Position numbers and translations under genes: made by a program. From Camarhynchus parvulus (taxonomy: Eukaryota > Chordata > Aves > Passeriformes > Thraupidae): 64,000 bases of DNA. The stretch spans positions 30,280,501 through 30,344,500 of the forward strand of contig NC_044572.1 of NCBI RefSeq assembly GCF_901933205.1, in the 5' to 3' direction. This document shows, in pieces, positions 40,370-51,955 of the stretch (positions are counted from its first letter, which is position 1; each line of letters starts with the position of its first letter). Below the pieces are notes generated by a model. That model had not been told where the DNA came from. It ran no database searches and saw only the letters and a list, made by a program, of their open reading frames with translations.

Positions 40370-40560
40370 TTGGCTTCATAAAGCCAGAAATTCATTACTG
40401 TCCCCGGGGGTAACTCCTTCAGTTTGATGAGCGCGATGATAATGAAACACATCCTGCAATTCCTTATTCAGAGTGCTTAGGGGAATGGGCTAGACATTGG
40501 GAATTAAGATCAACGCATCACCTACTCCAAGCAGATTGTAGGGGTGTACACTTCTGCATG
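40370..40560. promoter_or_regulatory. Candidate conserved non-coding element
   Basis: About 190 bp of non-repetitive sequence: AATTCATTACTG, CCCCGGGGGTAACTCC, GATGAGCGCGATGATAATG, GGAATTAAGATCAACGC. It keeps four CpG sites in a CpG-poor region and has no frame. The MIR-like relic lies about 280 bp downstream, so the neighbourhood may be an old retained segment. Conservation is untested. Confidence 0.3.
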
Positions 40561-40835
40561 GGAAAGACAAGAAAATGCATGTCAAGACACCACCAGGTAT
40601 AAAAGCATGTAGACACGAATAACATATATAGCAGCTATAGGGTTTTGTACATGTGTCCTGTGTTTTTACAATAATATTTTCATCTTCTGAAAAGCAATAA
40701 TCTCAGTGCTTAAAATGGCATTTAGGAGCATGAATATAGTTTAGGGTTTGGGGTTTTTTTTACTGTGTATGTCAGCTTGTTTTCTCAGCTTCACATATGA
40801 TATAGCCTTAGTTTCTACTGCATATTAATATCACC

Positions 40836-40945
40836 ACATGTGAGAAATGAAAGCCAGAGAAAGGATAAGAACCTTTTCCAAGACCACACAACAAGTCAGT
40901 AGCAGAACTGGAATGAAACCACAAGAATTCCTGGCTCCTTATTAG
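40836..40945 (-). mobile_element. MIR / CORE-SINE relic
   Basis: The plus strand reads TGAGAAATGAAAGCCAGAGA, AGGATAAGAACCTTTTCCAA, GACCACACAACAAGTCAGTA, GCAGAACTGGAATGAAACCA, then AATTCCTGGCTCC. This follows, in order and with spacing kept, the reverse complement of the amniote MIR core (gaggaaactgaggcacagagagg / cttgcccaaggtcacacag / tggcagagctggga / gaaccca / tctggctcc). The insertion therefore reads on the minus strand. Only the central part is visible; both the tRNA-derived head and the LINE-derived tail are missing or unrecognisable. Such relics predate the split of birds and mammals and are sparse in bird genomes. Confidence 0.72.
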
Positions 40946-43900
40946 ATTTTTAAGGCATTTTGGAGGGCCTCATCCAGACATGTAGAGAACAGTTTATGTA
41001 GAAAAGTAAATTTTAAACATGTCCAAAGGGTGATTTACATTAAGCTGTGTTCTATGCTATGGTATGAGCAGGTGTTTGATGGTGCTGTCTACCTGCTGGC
41101 ACTCTTCTGATTGATTTTTCCAGCCATTTGGTGGTACTGTGCTTCTGTTAATAAAGAAAGCTAAGGTAAAGAGGTCAGTAGTAGCTACAGTAAATGGTTA
41201 AAACACATGTCCTTAGTAGCATGCTCAGAATTTGGTTCTTTAGGGCGGTTACTGTGAAAGATAGGACACAAAGCCCAGTGGTATCGGGTAGGTGGAATAG
41301 AGAAAAAGTTCTTTCAGCAAGTAACGGACATTGCACCTCAGAAGCAGAAATGAACATAAATGCTGCTGGGGTGACAGGTTTTTTTTGAGACAAAGGATGG
41401 TGAAAACAACTTGTTCAAAACTTTTAATCATCTTTGATCTTCTTGAATTGGAATAATAGATTTGTGGGGGTGGGCCGGAGTAGAAGTAAAGGCTCAGCAT
41501 CTTATGCCTTAGAAGAATATTTATTGTGTTTTCAAAAGCCTTCTATTTTTAATCTAAAACACTTGCATTCATTTATATCAGCACAAAATGATATAAAAAG
41601 TGATAGCTGTGTTTTATGTCCACTCTCAAATGGTATAATGAAAAAACTAAGGAGAACTAGCCCTATAATTTCTTTCTTTCATGCTACTGAGTTCTTAAAG
41701 CAGTGGTATACAGGATACTCTCCTAATTAAAAGCAAATAAATGCACAGAGAACTGACTTGATGGCACCATTTGGAGTATCCCTGTGATTTGGAAAGCAGA
41801 TTGTTCATAGCCCAATGGAAAGTTTAATGATCCGACCTCTTCCTCAGTCTGCTGCACAGGCAGCCTGGGAACTGGTGTGCTGTCACGACAGAACCTGGCA
41901 CTGGTGTGTGCTTGGCCAGATTCACTGAATACTCAATTTATGCCTTACAGCTTCTTTTTTTTTTTTTTTTTTTCTTTTTTGTAACAGCAGCAGCAAATTT
42001 AAACTGCATCCTAAAGTTTGAGACAGTCAAGCATGAGAGTCTTCCTGCTGCACTTTTTACAGACTCTTAACTCAGATGCCTTTCAGCTGGGAAAAGGAAA
42101 TTGTATGTTGTTTCTGGCTTGGCCTACCTGGCAGCAACCAAAACGAGGTCAGAGAACTCAGCATATGTAATAATAGATGGATTTTAAGTGGTTGATACCT
42201 ACTTTTTGCTTTCTAACTGAGTTTTGATTGTTAATAGAGCAAAATAATTTAATCAAGCTACTAAAAGCAGTACTGCTCCCAGGATTTTTAGTTTATCTAT
42301 ATTTCACACGGGCATTTTAATATGTGATTTCCTTTGCTATGCATGAGAGAGGATTTTTTATCTGTGCCAGTCTTTACTGGGAGAACTCTTAGCCAGCTTC
42401 TCTTTATTCCTGAAAGACTGATTCCCTTCCCCAGCTGCGTTGGTCCCTGTGCAAATGCTAGCTCAGCGCTGGCAGCTCCCCTTAGCGGGAATGCATTCCT
42501 TCCTTTGCCGGATTTGACACTGGGAGAGCAACTGGCGCTCTGGGCTCGTCCCAGGGGATCAATAACTCTTTCAGGGGGATGCACTTTGATGGTGAGAAAG
42601 CAGCCTGCTGTGTTAAGCTGTCCAGATGATCTGGTCAGAGTCTGGACTGCTCAGCCCACTGTTCACCAGGCAAAGTACCTGTTTCTCAAGATCCTGACCA
42701 ACAAAGTGGAAGAAACTTTTCCTGTCAGAAAAAATATTCAGAGAGTTATGGAAAATTTACTATGAGAAGTTATTTGTATCCATGAACCTAAGCTTTATCA
42801 ATACGTCTTCAGGAGTTAGTATATTTTCTTGGTAAGAGGTCATGATCTTTTCTGCCATCAGTAAGTCCTGTGAAGTGAATGATGAAGATAAGGAGCTATG
42901 TAGTAATTAAAATGACAGAGAATTAGCTTTCATATATTTGGGAAGCTTTTATCTAATTTAATCTAGAAATAAAGGGAAATTATAGGAAGTAGAAGTAGCT
43001 GCTGTAGCTAAAATGTCAGTTGTGCCAGTTATTCCATCTTAGAAAATTTCATACTTCCTTGACTTCAATACAGAAGTATGTATCTGAAATATTTTTTTCT
43101 GTTGCTTCTTTTTTTAATTGGAATGTCAAGTCAAGAGTCTTGTATGACTGGAACAAACTGTTTCAGTATAATCACATTGCAAGCTATATTTATCCCCTTC
43201 TTTGACTGTTGAGATTTTATAGCAACCAAAGTTTCTGTGCTCAAAATCCTAACAAATGTTCAAAAGATGTATGATGCAAGATTTTGAATCTGTGTTACAT
43301 TTTTTTTTTTAAGAAAGAAAACTAAAAGCCTGTTATAGGGCTGTGACAGTTTTTGAACTTCCGATGAAACAGTAAAAATAAAATAATCTTGAGGTTAGTC
43401 ATCAGGACCTAGATCTTCCCTTACCAGTCAGCCAGAGCAAGGTATCATTTTTTGCTTGCTTTTTACCTTGTGATACCCAAACTCTCAAGCTGTCTGAATT
43501 CAAGTAGGTCAGAAAGCAGAAGTTACATTTGGGACCTCCTCCAGCTGAAAAGCAAACTGGATCTAGGTCTTCTGCTTCCTGCTAAACTGGGCTTTCAGGA
43601 GAAGCTTGGCCAGGATCTGGAAGCTGTACTACTTTTCTGGGACATCTATGCTTTGAAAAGAAAGCTGCTATGTCTGCGTTTTGAGAGAAACCTAATTTTG
43701 TTGGGGCAGCTTAGTTATGCACAGAGCACAGCTACCCTGAGGGTGACTGGGGTGCTGTTCTGTTGAGTGTCCAGGCTGGCCAGGGGTCAAGAGCAACTGC
43801 AGCTCTGCAAACCTTGGACCAAAGATGATGTGGTTTTCACAAAGACTGACTTCTGTGCACCTGCAGCATCCTCACCCAAAGGAAAGCACTTGGTGAGCTT

Positions 43901-45399
43901 TGGTGCTGCTTAGACTATATAGGAGTTCAAGAAAACTTGCTTTGGAGATTTGAAATTTGAAAAACTTTAGTTATTTATATTCTGATCTGTGACATGGCTG
44001 AGTATTGGATTTCCTATGTTGTACAAAAAAATTACTCATGGAACCATACCCTGAAGTACTGTGTACCCCCTTACCTCTTAAGTAGGTTTTATGCCAACCT
44101 GGGGATGAATGTCTGCAATTGCTGTCTCTTCCTGACCCACTACTCTTACAACAATATAATCTCCACGAATTGTGACTGCAGAGTTCAGAAGTTTTGCTGT
44201 GCCTCTGGAATGCCTTCTTAAAGCAGACTTGAAAATGCATCATATGATTACTGCAATTTCAATTAATGTTACTGTTTGGGATATTTTGGATCTGATCCTC
44301 ATTTTCTATGGATTCATGAAGTTCAGGACTAGAATGGGCAAATTTATCACCACAATAAACTGCACAAATAAGAAGGTCAATATATGTTGCTTTAAAGCAT
44401 TTTCTCCAACATGCCTGTAATTTTCAGCACATATTGTGCACGTATTACCTTTCATTATGAGCTAATGCTAGTTTTACTGTAAGGAAATAATGTCACTTTG
44501 AAATAAAAACAGAGGTAACCATTAGGCTGGGGACAGATGTGCATTGTGGTCTTCAATATTGCTGCAAACATACTGAGAAGGCAGGCTGGACTGCAGTAGG
44601 CTTTCTTGCATTCAAAGTTGCTTTGATATTTGTTTTTAGAGTGAAGCACAGAAAGACTTGCACTCCCAGTTTTTGCTTTTCAGATAGCCTGGATAGAGCT
44701 CTTTTAAAAGGCAGGCAGAAGACATTGTCTTGTACTCTGTGGGTATTGAGAGACGTCGGTCAGCTGCGATGGATGGGAGTACATTTCTAGACTTATTTTG
44801 CTCTTGCTGACAATATACCTGAAGTTGCTTGGCATATTTTGCATAAAGATTGTATTTAGCCCATAATGGTTTGACTAGTAAACTATTAGTCCTGCGGTAG
44901 GTGATGCCTTAAACCCTTTAATGAGATGTCAGGTGAATTGCAGTGGTTGGCAGTGACGGATGGGGATGCTGAAGCACTGGTGAGGTGCTGGGGCAGGGCT
45001 GCTAAGGTAAAGGCCTTGTTCAGAGCTTCCTTTCCTTTAAGCAACAAAGCTGTAATTACATAAACAGAACAGCTTCAGCCCGCACAACGTGTCATTATGG
45101 ATTTTCCAGCTAATCTGTCCATTCATCTTAATGGTGCAGAACTTGTGCTTCGTGTCACTCTCTGCCTTTGTTCCACTCCTTCATCTCTTGAAATGTCTGT
45201 CATGAAGAAAGTGTTTATCTTGAATTATGTGTTGAAGAAGGTTAGAGAGCACACTTCTGAAGCTTGGCATGAAATTTCCTAAACAAACCTTGCCGGTTGC
45301 TTTGTGAAAATAACAGAGGTATGGATTTCAGATTAACATTGCACATTAATGTTTTTGGAAGCACTTAAAAATAGTGGCTGTGGTGTTGGTGACTAAAGG
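40946..45399. other. Non-coding unique DNA
   Basis: No gene recognised. The longest frame is 143 codons at 42334-42765; it has no domain I know and an antisense competitor at 42297-42584. A 104-codon frame at 43452-43766 is likewise unrecognised. A long T-run lies at 41954-41980. Unique, somewhat GC-richer sequence occurs at 42430-42680 and 43500-43900. Confidence 0.6.
41954..41980. repeat. Long T-run
   Basis: Nineteen T residues, one C, then six T, followed by GTAACAGCAGCAGC. The pyrimidine run followed by an AG looks like a splice acceptor, but no open frame with a matching donor follows, so it is treated as simple sequence. Confidence 0.8.
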
Positions 45400-45560
45400 A
45401 ATCCCGTTGAAGTGCATGTGACATATGCATTATTAACAAATCAGCTTATTCATTGTAATGAATATTATTATGATAAATGTTATCTTAATGCCCAATGATT
45501 AACAGTTATTACAGAGACTTTTTATTAAATGAAACATTTACTTGTGTTACATTTAATTTA
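45400..45560. promoter_or_regulatory. Candidate conserved non-coding element
   Basis: About 160 bp of AT-rich but non-repetitive sequence with many ATTA cores (GCATTATTAACAAATC, TAATGAATATTATTATG, CCCAATGATTAACAG), an ATATGCAT POU-like word, and no frame. The pattern resembles developmental enhancers that are deeply conserved. Inference by eye. Confidence 0.3.
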
Positions 45561-48500
45561 ATACAGCACAAGACTTAAACACTTTTCTACTTGGATGTTT
45601 TTGTATTGGGCTAATGCTGGTATTGTGTTGCTGTACAAACACTTTCAGAACACACGTATGTGGGGAAGTGGAGAGTGCAGTGTGAAGGCTCATGGACCTG
45701 CTGGAGCTTGAGGCATAAAAGAGATTATATTAGAAACAGCAAAGAGTCTCTGAGTCACAAGCAGCTCACAGCTGTGGAATGAAATTATTTCACCTTAGCC
45801 TCTCTGCCTCTCTTTTTCCAATAGCAATCTTCAATGTAGGATGTGTTCTTTTCCTTACCCTTCAGTAAGAGATGGTCTCTGATGAATTTCTTTGAGTTAC
45901 ATGTAACATTTCAAATTTTTTCTGTAGCCAGTTGTGCCTATTCTAATGTGACACTTTTCCCTCTAAATTTGATATATATATTTTTTAAAATTTATATTAG
46001 CAATATATATGAGTATTTTAATATATATTTTGAATTAAAATACCTGGACAATTTGTTACAGGGAGTGAAAAAAACAGCTAAATAAGAACTGAAATATATT
46101 CAGGAGACCATTTGGATTCTTAAGGTTGTTTTCATCATATTCATGTACACAAACAAAATAAAAAAAGGTTTATTGTATGCATCTGCCTAGTTTGCTTTCT
46201 TAGAAGTGAGGATGCTGTTTTTCCATGTCACTTAAAATCTTTGCTGTTCAGTTTTCACATTTTATGGAAGTATGTACTAAATCTTAAGAATATGAATACT
46301 TTTTCTATATGAATCAATAGGATCACTCATGCTCAGAACTGAAACTCTGTCTATGCACCATTCTCGCAGGACCCTAAAAGGTATAATCCAATTAGTAATC
46401 ATCTACCTTTTTTTCTCACACTTTGTTTTTTTCATTTCAGAAATAACATTATTTTTCCAGTGGATTAAGCATTTCTGAATGGTTATTATCACTACTAAAG
46501 TGAATTTGGAAGTACAGGTAGTAATTAGTATTTCAGCTAGACATGGCAAAATTAATTTCTGCAATTGACACAATGCTCACAGTTTAAGTTTGGTTAAAAT
46601 CTAGTCAATGATTCCTCTTTTTGAATAAATTTCTCACAATCCTGTTAATTTCAGTGGAATTTTCATCTTATATTTGAACTCAGACTGATTTTCTTTCAGG
46701 TTCAATGTTAAATTAAGCAGAATATGTGTAAGTCCTGCAACTACTCTAAAAATAATGTCAGGGTCTTATAAATGCTCATTAAACCAAAAAAATGGATTAA
46801 GCATTTGCGAGTTTTTAAATGTTCACATTCTTTTCCAATCTTGAAATGTAATATTATGCAAAGCATGGAGTAAAACCAAATGTTTTTTATCAACTCCCTC
46901 TTTATATATAACTAAACTGCATAAACAGCAGTGGAAGGCATAAATAATTACACTCCTTTTTGTCAAAGGAAAATCATTAAGAAAGACAGAACAAGAATTG
47001 TTTTCTGTAATAAAGAGTAGTTAATCTAATGGCCAACAGCAGCATTGCTAATATCTATGTATATCCAGGAAGTATAATCATGTACTACTTTGGGATTTTT
47101 AGGTTTATTTGGATGTTTATGGGGGACTTTTGCTTAAGAGAATTAGAAGGGCAGGAGCAGATGCTTTACAGGATGCTCAGGTGCTTGTTGAGAGACTTCA
47201 TAACAAGATTTCTCACAAAAATTTGTTTATCTTTGTCATGTGTCTTATGATTATTTTAGTTTGCATTTTATTTCTTTGAGGAAATCAGTGAATTGTATAA
47301 TTGCCTAGGAAATACAGTGCTGCTGTAGTATTTGAAATGTCAATTTTATTTGGCACTAGACCTCTTGTAAGTGAAAAGTAAGAGAGAACTAGGGTGCCAT
47401 AAGTGACGTTTCAATAATCCAGGTCACTGACACAACATTAGCTCTGAAAGGGATTTATTCGGTACCGCTCCCAAACTTTGAACTGTTGAAGTAAATCTCT
47501 TTTATTGATCATTAACATTCCTCAGCTGTTCCTTTAAATTCCAGTTATCTCTGGGTGAGAAAGTTAGAAAATACATTATTTTTATTTTAGGATTATAGAA
47601 CTTGCAAATAAGCCTCAAAAATTGTTAACACATATACTGTTGTCCATTGAGATTCACTGGGCTATGTTTTGGAATGGAATTTATTTGTCAGTTTAAAAAC
47701 TTCCTGTAAATCAACACTTACCATCTTTTTTTATTCTTAGTATGAGAATCATTCTAAATAGTTACAAATCTGATATAAACCAAAACCTTAGAATAAAAAA
47801 AAAAAATAGTGGAAGGCTTTGGCAGACTTCATGCTGCAGAATTTTTCACCATTCTGTCTGTGTGCTGCAGCACTTATGATTGAAATCCTTCTCTCAGCTG
47901 CTGCTGCATAGCAAATTAGATCTTCAATTAGCATTGAATTCAGTGTGTATTAGACTAGATTTTTCCCATGGCAATTAAGCATTGAAGCTGAAATCCTGAC
48001 CATTAAAATAAAGGCCTGTATTTTGAGTAAATTTTAGACTTAGTAGGGTTTTTTTGCTTTCTATTTTAGTCCATTTATTTGTGATATCATAGTAAATATG
48101 TTAGTGACAAGTGCCAAGTCTGTGTCATGAATAGCATATGAAGAAAGTGCTAAGTCCATGATGTTCGTTTATTAAAATACCTCCTGTACATGAAAACAGT
48201 TCTGTTGAAAGCTAGCTTACTAATAAAATCAAGCCTGTTTATAGCAGCTATCTTGCACTGCCTTTGCTGCATCCTCACCCAGTGTAGGTGACTTCACTGA
48301 TTACCTTGGATAGGGAGTTCCTGTGTCTTAAAGACATGAGAACTTCCATTTACACATTTTAATTGAATAGACACCTATCCTTACTATTCATAGTCCAGCC
48401 AATATAAACACTGACCCATTGCTGACTTAGACTAATCACGTTCATTTACTCTTGAGAATTCTATTTTTCAGAATGTATTTCAAAAAAACATGAATATTCA

Positions 48501-48752
48501 ATTTAGTTTATGTTTTATCACAGGACAAGAGATCCTGTGGTGAAATCACATTTGAGAAGGATTTGTTGAGTGTGGTGAGCAGGGGCTGAGCAGAGGGCAC
48601 ACGGGGCACAGCAGAGACAGAGTGCTGTCAGTAGTGCTGTACAGCTGTAGCAGCAGTAACCCAAGTGCTGCCAGTAGCTGCCTAATGCTGTCCAGGTCCC
48701 AGGTGTGAAAGTCACCAAAACAAACTGCTTCTGTGGATGGACTGAGATCTAT
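45561..48752. other. Non-coding unique AT-rich DNA
   Basis: No gene recognised. An AT-only stretch with ATATATAT words lies at about 45965-46045. Motif-rich blocks are at 47430-47540 and 47870-48010. Just upstream of the LTR fragment, 48560-48710 is GC-richer with repeated GCAG/CTG words. I could not match it to an element. Confidence 0.6.
47870..48010. promoter_or_regulatory. Possible conserved non-coding element
   Basis: Non-repetitive sequence with CAAATTAGATC, TCAATTAGCATTGAATTC and GGCAATTAAGCATTGAAG. The ATTAGCATTGAA/ATTAAGCATTGAA similarity suggests two related half-sites about 65 bp apart. No open frame. Inference only. Confidence 0.22.
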
Positions 48753-48829
48753 TGTAGGTTAACCCCAGCCAGCAACAAAGCCCCACACATCTGTTTGCTC
48801 ACCCACCCCACAGTGGAGTGGGGGAGAGA
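48753..48829. mobile_element. Avian ERVL-type LTR fragment, left part
   Basis: Begins TGTAGGTTAACCCCAGCCAG and continues through a CAACAAAGCCCCACAC stretch to CAGTGGAGTGGGGGAGAG. This matches one end of a common bird ERVL-type long terminal repeat. The match breaks off where an inverted CR1 begins and resumes at about 49331. Orientation is uncertain; the recalled full LTR probably reads on the minus strand, making this its 3' end. No viral coding sequence is present. Confidence 0.72.
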
Positions 48830-49318
48830 GCCACAGAATCACAGTGGCTTGGGTTGGAAAGAACTTTAAAGAACATCTCATTCCAAGCCCCTGCCATGGG
48901 CAGCGACACTTTGCACTAGACCAGATTACTCAGAGCCCCATCTGGCCTGCTCTTGAACACTTGAATGATGGGGCATTCACAAGTTTTTTGGGCAACCTGT
49001 TCCAGCGCCTCACCATTCACACAGTGAAAATTTCTTCCTAATATCTAGTGTAAACCTACTCTCTTTCAGTTTAAAGCCACTCCCTTTGCCCTGTCATTGC
49101 ATGCTCCTGTAAATAGTCCCTCTCCATCTTCCTTTTATCCCCCTTCAGATACTGAAGGCTGCAGTTAGGTCACCCTGAGGCCTTCTCTTTTCCAAGCTGA
49201 GCAATCTCACTTGTCTGAGACTTGCCTCACAGGAGAGGTGCTTCATCCCCCTATTCATCTTTTTGGCCATTCTCTGGACTCGTTTCAACAGGTCAATGTC
49301 CTTCCTGTGCTGGGGACT
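48830..49318 (-). mobile_element. CR1 LINE 3' end (CR1-C/D/Y-like), inserted in an LTR
   Basis: Read on the minus strand this is a CR1 3' portion. It starts GAGTCCCCAGCACAGGAAGG and continues with TTGAAACGAGTCCAGAGAAT. Then come a TGGCTTTAAACTGAAAGAGA stretch, GATATTAGGAAGAAATTTTC, GGCGCTGGAACAGGTTGCCC, GGCAGGGGCTTGGAATGAGA, and a tail reduced to CACTGTGATTCTGTGG. It interrupts the surrounding LTR fragment and so was inserted after it. Its 5' end, on the right as displayed, is joined to a 14-bp inverted copy of its own sequence. It is 5'-truncated, with no coding capacity left. Subfamily is from memory. Confidence 0.92.
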
Positions 49319-49332
49319 CACAGGAAGGACAT
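49296..49332. repeat. 14-bp perfect inverted repeat at CR1 5' junction
   Basis: ATGTCCTTCCTGTG (49296-49309), a 9-nt loop CTGGGGACT, then CACAGGAAGGACAT (49319-49332). The left arm is ordinary CR1 sequence on the minus strand. The right arm lies between the CR1 5' end and the resuming LTR, so it appears to be a short CR1-derived inverted copy added at integration. Confidence 0.85.
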
Positions 49333-49500
49333 CAGAACAGTAACAGTAAGAAAACTTGCGGTTTGAGATGAAGACAGTTTAATAGGTTTTAAAGCAAAGG
49401 CCATGCATACACAAGCAAATCAAAACAATGAATTAATTCACCACTTTCTATTGTCCCTGTGGTGCTCAGCCATCCTCAGGAGAGCAGGACTCCATCAAGT
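49331..49500. mobile_element. Avian ERVL-type LTR fragment, right part
   Basis: Resumes with ATCAGAACAGTAACAGTAAG, then GAAGACAGTTTAATAGG, AAATCAAAACAATGAATTAA, TTCACCACTTTC, and GCCATCCTCAGGAGAGCAGG followed by ACTCCATCA. This continues the same LTR in order after the CR1 interruption. Similarity stops near 49495. The rest of the LTR (TATA region and opposite terminus) is absent, so the copy is truncated as well as interrupted. Confidence 0.78.
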
Positions 49501-51789
49501 CACAGGAGGCTGTGGACCTTGGGGCTCCCAGGTGCAGGGAATGGCCAAGTCAGGCTCTGTGTGGGCTGGGACAGCTTCTGCGCTTCACAGGGCTCTGAAT
49601 GTTTGTGCTGTGGCTGGTTCATATTTACTGTTTGGAAATGTGGGACTGCAAATAAAACTGTATGGTTAACGATGGTTTATTTTCTGCATGTTTATTGCAT
49701 GAAAGTAACTAGCAGGTGACTAGAAAGAGTTTTGTTCTGTCCCTCATGTTGATTTACTATTATGAAAGCAAACACAGATTTCCTCTCTTGTAGACTTGGT
49801 GTTTGAGACTGCACACAGGGTTTTGTACAGCATTCCTGAGATGCCTGAATAAATGTGTGAACTCTCTTATATAAATAAGAGTGCACATACAGTAATATAT
49901 GCATGTATAAGAATTTTTCTTTTGAAGTTTATTTCTGCATGGATTTTGTGAGAGGCAAATACAACATAATGCAAACACAAGTGGAGAACTTTGCTTTTTG
50001 GTGGGCAAGATGATCAGAAGATAAAAGAATGTCTAACTAGAACAGAAAAAATTGTTTCTCCCCATGATGGAGTTTCCTAAAATATAGATTAAATGGTATC
50101 TATCTACAGATGTGTGATTAAATATCTATTTGTAGGAAGGTAGAATACTCTTGATGTAATGTTAGTAACTAATGAACTGATAAAGTTTCTTACAGTAATA
50201 AATGGTTTTTGAGGCCCTGCATTTGACCAATTTACAAGTGTAAGTCAAAGGACAGTAAGTCGTTGTCAAGTGTCTCTTGTACCCGGAAAAGCCAAACTGG
50301 AACACCTATCAGTGATTCACTTACATCAGTGAGGAAAAGATTATTTTTTAACTGTGTTTAAAATTGGAGGTTTTCAAGTGCTATGGCTTTAGCCACATAG
50401 CACCAACCAAAAATGTTGTGTGAGCTGAAGGAAAAAGTTACACTTAGAGCAAGTTTCTGAGTCCCGTTGAATGAATTCCAGCACGAATATGCTACAATAT
50501 TTGCTCATATATGAGAACCTGGGAACTGATTTCTTTAGGGTTATAATTATGTGTCTGTCTGTGCTGTAGAGAAATGGCATGTGGCAGTAAACATGAATCC
50601 ATAACTTATATAAAGAATATCTATGAGTTGTTTTGGAGCACCAGTTTCAGGTATAGATAAGCTTTTTACAAGAGAAAAGGCAACAAATAAATTACATACA
50701 GGTTTTTTTTTTTTCCTTCTAAAAGGCTATTAAAAGTTTTAAATCACTCCATTTCACCATTGAGTATTTTATATAGTCACCAAGTATTAGGGAAACCAAT
50801 AAACATTTTAGAAGGCTTTAAATGGTATTAGAGGTATTATTTTTTTGTGCTTATATAAGGTATAAGTACCTCAGTTCAAAGGTAAGGCTTAGAGAGTGTC
50901 ATAAATATAATCCTAAAGGAACTAAAATAGATTTCTGACTCATAAGTATATAACAACTTTTAGAATCAACATAGTCAATCTTCTTAAGCATTCAAAATAC
51001 CTATTTGCACCTTTCACTGAGAAGTTTGGGATGTCACATTTTCAGATGCAAAATTCATGCTTTGGGCCTGCTGCTGTTACACTGTACTATTAATACATCC
51101 TTTTAGAGTCAGGACATATACCATATGTGAGTGGATAAGGGAAACAGTTTGTGGAAAGAACAGAAAAACATTTTGATTAAACATTTGAGTGTTTTGTTGG
51201 GCTTTGGTGATTTTTTTTGTTGTTTTGTGGTTTTGGTATTTGTGGTTTTTTTGTTGTTTTGTTAGCTTTTTTTAAGGAAGGAATGCAAATGGCTCTTTGA
51301 AGCTGCTCAGAATGTTGAAAACTATTTTAGAACTGAAAAGCCCTGCACAAATCACAGATGAAATGCTTATAAAGCACGAGATGCCCTATTGGTATGCTGA
51401 CTAGATATGTGTGCACAAGACAGGTAGATTTATCTATGTACTGTGTAACATGCATAAGCCAACTCAGACGTCTGGAGATGTCTATGTGATGGATCACACA
51501 GCCTCATGATAAATGGGTTCTCTCTCTCTGTGTAGCTGAATGCAAACAATGTGTGTGTTGTGTGTCCAAAAAAAACCAACTGTAAGTCGCCCTTGAGACT
51601 TACTTTTAGTTAAATGGATTTGACAAAGGTAGGAATAAAAGTGGGAATAGCAACCTTCTGATACATCTAAAGAGGATGTTGCCATGAAGGTAGAGCTAGG
51701 ATTTTTATTCAGATGTCCAGCAAGGTAACAAAAAGAATTGTCATAAATTTAAAATAAAAGGGAAAAAATCTAGATGAGGATAATTAAGC
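49501..51789. other. Non-coding unique DNA
   Basis: No gene recognised. The first 180 bp, next to the LTR, are GC-richer and do not match the LTR family as I remember it. A T12 run occurs at 50703-50714, and a T/G tract at 51188-51277 is listed separately. Confidence 0.6.
51188..51277. repeat. T/G-rich low-complexity tract
   Basis: T-blocks of up to eight are interspersed with G, GG and GGG, including TTGTTGTTTTGTGGTTTTGG and TTTTTTTGTTGTTTTGTTAG. Same class as the tracts at 9525 and 10421. Confidence 0.8.
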
Positions 51790-51955
51790 AAACAGATTAC
51801 TCAGGGAGGTTATGGAGCTTCTGCCCTTGGAGATATTCAGTGCCCAATGGGACTAAGACCTAAACAATGTAATCCAAATTCAGTGTTGATCTGGCAGAGC
51901 AGAAGGTTTGGCTGGTGCTGTCCCAAGGTCCCTTTGAACCCAAGTGCTTCTGGGA
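51790..51955 (+). mobile_element. Ancient CR1 3' UTR relic
   Basis: Worn similarity to the CR1 3' region in correct order: CAGGGAGGTTATGGAGCTTC, CCTTGGAGATATTCAGTGCC, a GATCTGGCAGAGCAGAAGG segment, TTTGGCTGGTGCTG (in place of the usual 'ttggactagatgat'), and AAGGTCCCTTTGAACCCAAG. The terminal ATTCTGTGA repeats are gone. Much more diverged than the other CR1 copies here, so an old insertion. Confidence 0.62.

Noticed and set aside
41954..41990. Splice-acceptor-like pyrimidine run followed by an AG
   Set aside because: No convincing open exon or donor follows; a T-run followed by AG is expected by chance.
42334..42765. 143-codon plus-strand reading frame
   Set aside because: No recognisable domain, no splice or promoter context, mixed composition and a competing antisense frame. 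Length is compatible with chance in 64 kb.
43452..43766. 104-codon Leu-rich frame
   Set aside because: Considered as a retroelement or exon fragment, but no ordered similarity to CR1 or other families could be seen.
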